Assembly: GCA_019649035.1 (NCBI GenBank)
Contig: BMAT01011396.1
Span: 109,433-132,521, forward strand
Origin: Elysia marginata
Lineage: Eukaryota; Mollusca; Gastropoda; Plakobranchidae
Length of the DNA stretch: 23,089 nucleotides
Reading direction: 5' to 3'
Below are positions 19,325 to 23,089 of this stretch, in pieces. Made by a program: the position numbers and the translations under genes. Below the pieces are notes generated by a model that searched no databases, was not told the DNA's origin, and was given only the letters and a program-made list of their open reading frames with translations. Every line of letters begins with the position of its first letter. The first letter of the stretch is position 1.

Positions 19325-19475
19325 AGTTAGCAAGTCGGTGTGTTCTAGGTCACTGGTCGAACACACGTCTAACTCAGTAGAACAAGTGGACACTTGGAAA
19401 AATATTTACTCTTCGTCTTTTTTAAACTAAAATAAAAAAGCGGAGGCAACCACTGCGCTATCAGTGATGCCTGAA
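19325..19475 (-). repeat. tRNA-like SINE remnant with two strong hairpins
   Basis: Minus strand CTGATAGCGCAGTGGTTGCC contains a perfect A box (TAGCGCAGTGG, 19460-19450). About 85 bases later GTGTTCGACCAGTGACC is B-box-like (around 19365-19350). The A-box region folds as AGGCA/TGCCT plus CACTG/CAGTG (19444-19472). The B-box region folds as GTGTGTTC/GAACACAC with outer AGTTAG/CTAACT (19325-19374). The AT-rich middle may be an insertion. Confidence 0.45.
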
Positions 19476-19479
19476 AGAT

Positions 19480-20150
19480 TTAAGGTATGAAATGAACAGA
19501 TTGAAGTAAGCTTAAACATAGTCCAAATCTTAACTCTTTCAACCATCATTTATTTCAACTAGTTTATTACTTAATTCTACAAGTTCATTAGAAATCGCCG
19601 GATACAAAACAAAATTGTATACAATTATTGTCTAAAACTATTATTTTATATGAATAATGCACTTTACATGTTACCTAACCTACGAGGCAATTTTAAGAAC
19701 AATCATATTCAATCGTGTTATTTTTCCTTACCTATAGGGTATCACTTGGGAAGACAGTGGGCTTAACTTTAGTCTTCCTTTGGTCGGTGGTTCAAGTTAT
19801 AGTTCCAAACAGCGCAACTCTTGCTTGTATGAAAAGCAAGAAAACATACGGCTTTTAGTGTCAACAGTTGACTTTACAGTGGACGTGAAAACCTCGTACG
19901 CCTCTGTAGCCAATAATATATCCCACTGGAGACCTAGATCTAGCTAGGTTGATGGCTGTAAACGGAGGCCCAGGCCCGCAGACTAGCCACGTACAGGACA
20001 GAGTTTATAGAACTTGGAACAGCAGTTAAAACCAAACTCCTCACAGCAAGCTAATATCGGAATCCTTGGTGATATAGCACTAAAATCTTCTCTCCAGTTC
20101 TGTAAAGTGTTTCTGGTCTTCACTGCTTGAATAAGGTGCAAACCGAAGTT
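19480..20150. other. Unassigned DNA
   Basis: No gene seen. GAAGAC/GTCTTC pair around 19750-19777 as a short stem; 19890-20020 is more GC-balanced. Confidence 0.5.
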
Positions 20151-20157
20151 GTTTCCT

Positions 20158-20240
20158 CCCCTCCGTAGTGCAGTGAGGACTAAGAGAATCTATCTCGCTA
20201 CTTGCATGGGTGATCACCAAAAGCTCAAAGGCTTTTCTAG
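20158..20240 (+). repeat. Possible tRNA- or 5S-like SINE fragment
   Basis: CCGTAGTGCAGTGAGGACTA, followed by AGAGAATCTATCTCGCTACT and TGCATGGGTGATCACC, has the order of a tRNA-derived SINE head (A-box-like TAGTGCAGTG). The part TACTTGCATGGGTGA also resembles the 3' half of 5S rRNA. Too degraded to decide. Confidence 0.25.
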
Positions 20241-20269
20241 CAGCTGAAGGCTAAGTTATTATAGGCTTC

Positions 20270-21210
20270 ACAGATCTCATGCAGAAGTAGTGGTCGCTGT
20301 TGTGACTGCTGTTGCTGCTGCTGCCGCTAGTATTGTTGTAGGGGTTGTATCGGCTGCTGCAGTTCTTGCACCAGTGTTTACCATGGTGTGAGCCTCTAGG
20401 ATTTACAGGGCTAGGCTAGGGCGGTATCGCACACTGACTAGGGCTAACGCTCTCCGAGTCTCGAGATCTTGTGAGAACACTACGACAGCTCGTCCTCTGC
20501 CTGGCCACAGTTCTACTGTCTGTCTGTTACTGCGGAGACTCAAGTCCTGCTAGATCAAGTCAGGCGGACATCAGAGAGAAGAGGGCGAGGCGAAGAGAGA
20601 AGGGGGGAGGATAGAGATGGGGGGGGGGGGGGAAAAGAAATAGACATGCACGCAATATAGTATCAGAGGGCAGGGTGGGGAAGGGATGTCAAATCGACTA
20701 AAACTAAAGAAGGCAAACACTCGGCAAGCTACGGGCGGTCGCAGTTGATCTTGTTCAGTAGCTAGCTGGCCTGCAGTCTCGGCAGACCCGAAGCAAGGCG
20801 GAGCTCGCGAAGATCTATCAGTCTATACTTGTGCCCTCCTCAACTGATTACGAGTCAGTTTGTAAAGGATAGAGAGAGAGAGAGGCAGTGCCGACTGCGG
20901 GGAGGGGCTAGAGCCCCCGTTCTGCTGTCACACGGCAACGAGAAGGGGCGGAAGGCGGTGCCAACATTGCCGGAGGCCAGTGACGAAGCTAGCTCGTCAT
21001 TCTCGGCCCCTCCCTCTACGTCTTTCCTTCCTCTCCCGCCCCATTTTTCTGTGGTGCCGATCTCAGGCCCGTTAGGTCTACCAGCTGAGCGAGCGTCAAA
21101 CCCTTCTGTCCTTGTTTATTACATGCAAACTTTTAACGTTTCTCTACCCCCCGCCCCGCCCCCCGCTTCAGCTGTTGTAGTCCTCACCCACACACCAATC
21201 TAACTACACA
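20270..21210. promoter_or_regulatory. CpG-rich island, candidate promoter or alternative first exon
   Basis: About 0.9 kb is clearly richer in G, C and CpG than the AT-rich DNA on both sides (for example TACGGGCGGTCGCAG, AGGCGGAGCTCGCGAAG, GGGGCGGAAGGCGGTGCC). It starts with a CTG/AGC-type repeat (20305-20330). It includes a G14 run at 20619-20632 and a purine tract around it. A plus-strand frame at 20829-21203 is open for 124 codons but begins at TTG and has no ATG until near its end. The island lies 7-8 kb upstream of the Pitx start, suiting a distal promoter; a divergent neighbour is equally possible. Confidence 0.4.
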
Positions 21211-21472
21211 CATACACGCTAATCTACCAACACTTCTTCTACTCCTCCTACAGTCTATAGATCTAGATCTAGAAGGCGTCACCAACACAGTTGATTTGAT
21301 ACACGTAGGTCTAGTTATATTCTATATGAGCGAGAGATGGACAATCGCTGGTCGATCTGCTACTGGTTGTCTGCGAAATGTAGATCCAAGTTCTAGATAG
21401 ATTCCTCTTGGATTTTCTCAGCGTAACGACAATTTCCATTAATACACTACACCTGTCTCTGGGGCAGATACA

Positions 21473-21673
21473 ATGGGCGATGGAGATCACAGTAAAGAAC
21501 CAGCACGGCCGAAAAACACAACAGAATTTGTATTCTCTCTCTGGAATAAGCATATATTTGGCATGCCTAGAACGGGCCATGTCGAACAACCCAAAGAACT
21601 ACGTCTTTGGAAAGCTTCAGAGATGTTTAACCATATAGCACCTAGTATAGTTAGAAAAAAAAAACATTCGTAA
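21473..21673 (+). CDS. Unassigned 66-codon open frame
   Basis: Starts at a true ATG in a good context (ACAATGG) and ends at TAA. The peptide is mixed in composition and not repeat-driven: an acidic, polar start (MGDGDHSKEPARPKNTTEF), a central WNKHIFGMPRTG, and a basic end (IVRKKKHS). I do not recognise it. No good splice donor was seen inside. An open frame of similar length lies on the opposite strand (21311-21589), so chance is a serious alternative. It follows the CpG-rich island, which is the main reason to keep it listed. Confidence 0.2.
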   Translation: MGDGDHSKEPARPKNTTEFVFSLWNKHIFGMPRTGHVEQPKELRLWKASEMFNHIAPSIVRKKKHS

Positions 21674-21995
21674 CGTAATTAAAATCTATCAAAAACTCAC
21701 ATACATGCTTTCACATAATGCATTGAAATTGTTTTAGTTCCCTCGGCTCAGCCTTGTTGTTTTATCACAACTTGCTGGACGAAGTACGACTGATATCAGT
21801 GAGAGAGATACCGATATACAGAATACAATAATAGTAAGGTCGCGTAGGACCAGGGCTAGATGGAGGGAGTCGATGCGAAACAGACAGCTATTCAAACGGA
21901 CATAAGTCATAACAGAATAGAGAACTTTGCTTCAGGCTGCTGCTGCTGCTGTTGCTTGTTGCATCTTACCTGGTGATACGTGCTGATGTGATGTC
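21674..21995. other. Unassigned DNA with a strong minus-strand donor-like site
   Basis: At 21970/21969 the minus strand reads CACCAG and then GTAAGATG, an excellent donor match. The sequence before it on that strand is the GTA array, so an exon here would be non-coding or repetitive. CTG repeats lie at 21936-21954. Confidence 0.3.

Positions 21996-22071
<76 letters not shown>
21996..22071. repeat. (GTA)n microsatellite
   Basis: About 25 uninterrupted GTA units. Confidence 0.98.
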
Positions 22072-22308
22072 AGCTATAAGGAAGAGTATGAGGCGGGAGA
22101 TATTTCAACTATTACTATCTAGATGATGTAAAAATTACGTGTTTAAATCTAACTCTCCACTCAACTCTTATAAAAAAACTTTGACTGTGTTTGTCTCAAG
22201 GTGCTTTAACTGATGTAGCTTAGTAAGCCTTGTTGAGTCTTTTTCGAGCTCTCATTTACGATATCCATACCTTAATTGTATTTTATTTTTTTTCCAGGTC
22301 TATCACGA

Positions 22309-22310
<2 letters not shown>
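22072..22310. other. AT-rich DNA, no gene seen
   Basis: Nothing recognised. Confidence 0.5.

Positions 22311-22346
<36 letters not shown>
22311..22346. repeat. (AT)n microsatellite
   Basis: Eighteen uninterrupted AT units. Confidence 0.98.
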
Positions 22347-22348
<2 letters not shown>

Positions 22349-22713
22349 AGCTGCATATAATAACATTTTTGTCATTTTACATTCATTTATTATTTGGTCT
22401 CTGTTTCTCAATTATCAATATCACTGTCTTTGTGTTTGAGAAGTCGTCGAGGACTTAAAATTTATTGGTGACTGCTTTTTACTTGAAGAGATATTCTTGG
22501 AAACAGTATTGTTATTCATATGCGTACCAGGGCTGCATCTGGTTAGCCTTGACGAAAGCATACTAGGATATCCTTTAATTTAGAGCAGATAAGAACTCAC
22601 ACATTGTTTTTCTACATTGGGTGGCGCCCGCCGGCTGCCGATAAACTTTCTATTATTTTTTTAAAATCCTTTTTCCTGAATTAATTTTTTATACATTCAT
22701 TTCACATTCCTTC
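22347..22713. other. AT-rich DNA, no gene seen
   Basis: Only a short GC patch (GGTGGCGCCCGCCGGCTGCC, 22621-22640) stands out. Confidence 0.5.
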
Positions 22714-22771
22714 CTTTCCATCTTTTTCATATCCCTTTCTTTCCATCTTTTTCATATCCCTTTCTTTCCAT
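22714..22771. repeat. 25-bp pyrimidine-rich tandem repeat, 2.3 copies
   Basis: CTTTCCATCTTTTTCATATC plus five bases recurs at 22714 and 22739, and a truncated third copy begins at 22764. Confidence 0.9.
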
Positions 22772-22831
22772 TTCTCCTATTTCTTCCTTTTATTCTTGTT
22801 TCACAATGCACCCATCTGTTTTCACAGACTA

Positions 22832-22853
22832 TCTCTGTCTCTGTCTCTCTGTC

Positions 22854-22906
<53 letters not shown>
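22832..22906. repeat. (CT)n/(GTCT)n microsatellite
   Basis: CTGT words leading into a long pure CT run. Confidence 0.97.
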
Positions 22907-22907
<1 letters not shown>

Positions 22908-23089
22908 ACACTCAATTTTATGTATTTCTTAATTATCATATTCTCTTTTTCCTAAGTTGATTTTGTTGCTTGAAAATGCTAAAAAAACAAAACAATCAAA
23001 TTAGCATTTAAAGGACAATAATGAATCTTAAATCTTAAATTCCTTTTTATGCAATCTCCTGTTTGTTTTATCTGCACCTCACAGGGCTC
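22907..23089. other. AT-rich DNA to the window end
   Basis: Short ATCTTAA duplications near 23026-23040; nothing else seen. Confidence 0.5.

Noticed and set aside
21996-22071. Evenly repeated short units, considered as a CRISPR-like array
   Set aside because: Pure trinucleotide repeat without spacers in a eukaryotic genome.

Overview
The window is AT-rich, intron- and repeat-dominated animal DNA with one convincingly readable piece of protein-coding sequence. Abundant microsatellites (CT, TATC, ATT, GTA, AT), frequent TAGATCTAGATC- and TAGGCCTA-type words, tRNA-derived SINE-like pieces and very long introns suggest a gastropod mollusc, perhaps a heterobranch or planorbid snail. That placement is an inference from sequence style; no species marker is visible. 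An assembly gap of 460 Ns lies at 7397-7856.

The centrepiece is a coding exon on the minus strand, 12997 down to 12520, which ends at a strong splice donor. Its first residues, MNSMNEPLCLEELAVG, line up with the start of vertebrate PITX2 isoform C, recalled as MNCMKGPLHLEHRAAG. I therefore read it as the first coding exon of a Pitx homeobox gene. Pitx acts downstream of Nodal in left-right patterning and snail shell coiling. The rest of the exon is histidine-, asparagine- and serine-rich low complexity. No homeobox exon was recognised in the 12.5 kb to the left, so it probably lies beyond the left edge, in the gap, or in an exon too short to notice.

Layout: 1-982 is a stack of nested tandem repeats. 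983-12519 is presumed first intron, holding a pogo/Tigger-like MITE (3712-3886), an 8-bp minisatellite (5245-5308), a tRNA-like SINE piece (5768-5846), duplicated 42-bp segments among TATC arrays (6268-6541), the gap, an inverted pair of a dispersed repeat (8513-8802) and a GC-rich spot (9685-9835). 12520-12997 is the Pitx exon. 12998-14280 is its 5' flank. 14380-20240 is intergenic or upstream DNA with microsatellites, a G-rich tract and SINE-like pieces. 20270-21210 is a CpG-rich island that could be a distal promoter or alternative first exon. 21210-23089 holds one unassigned 66-codon frame and several microsatellites.

No rRNA, intact tRNA, CRISPR array, retroviral element or second recognisable gene was found. 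The strongest leads are the deeply conserved Pitx2c-type N-terminus, the upstream CpG island, and a repeat family with four copies in the window.
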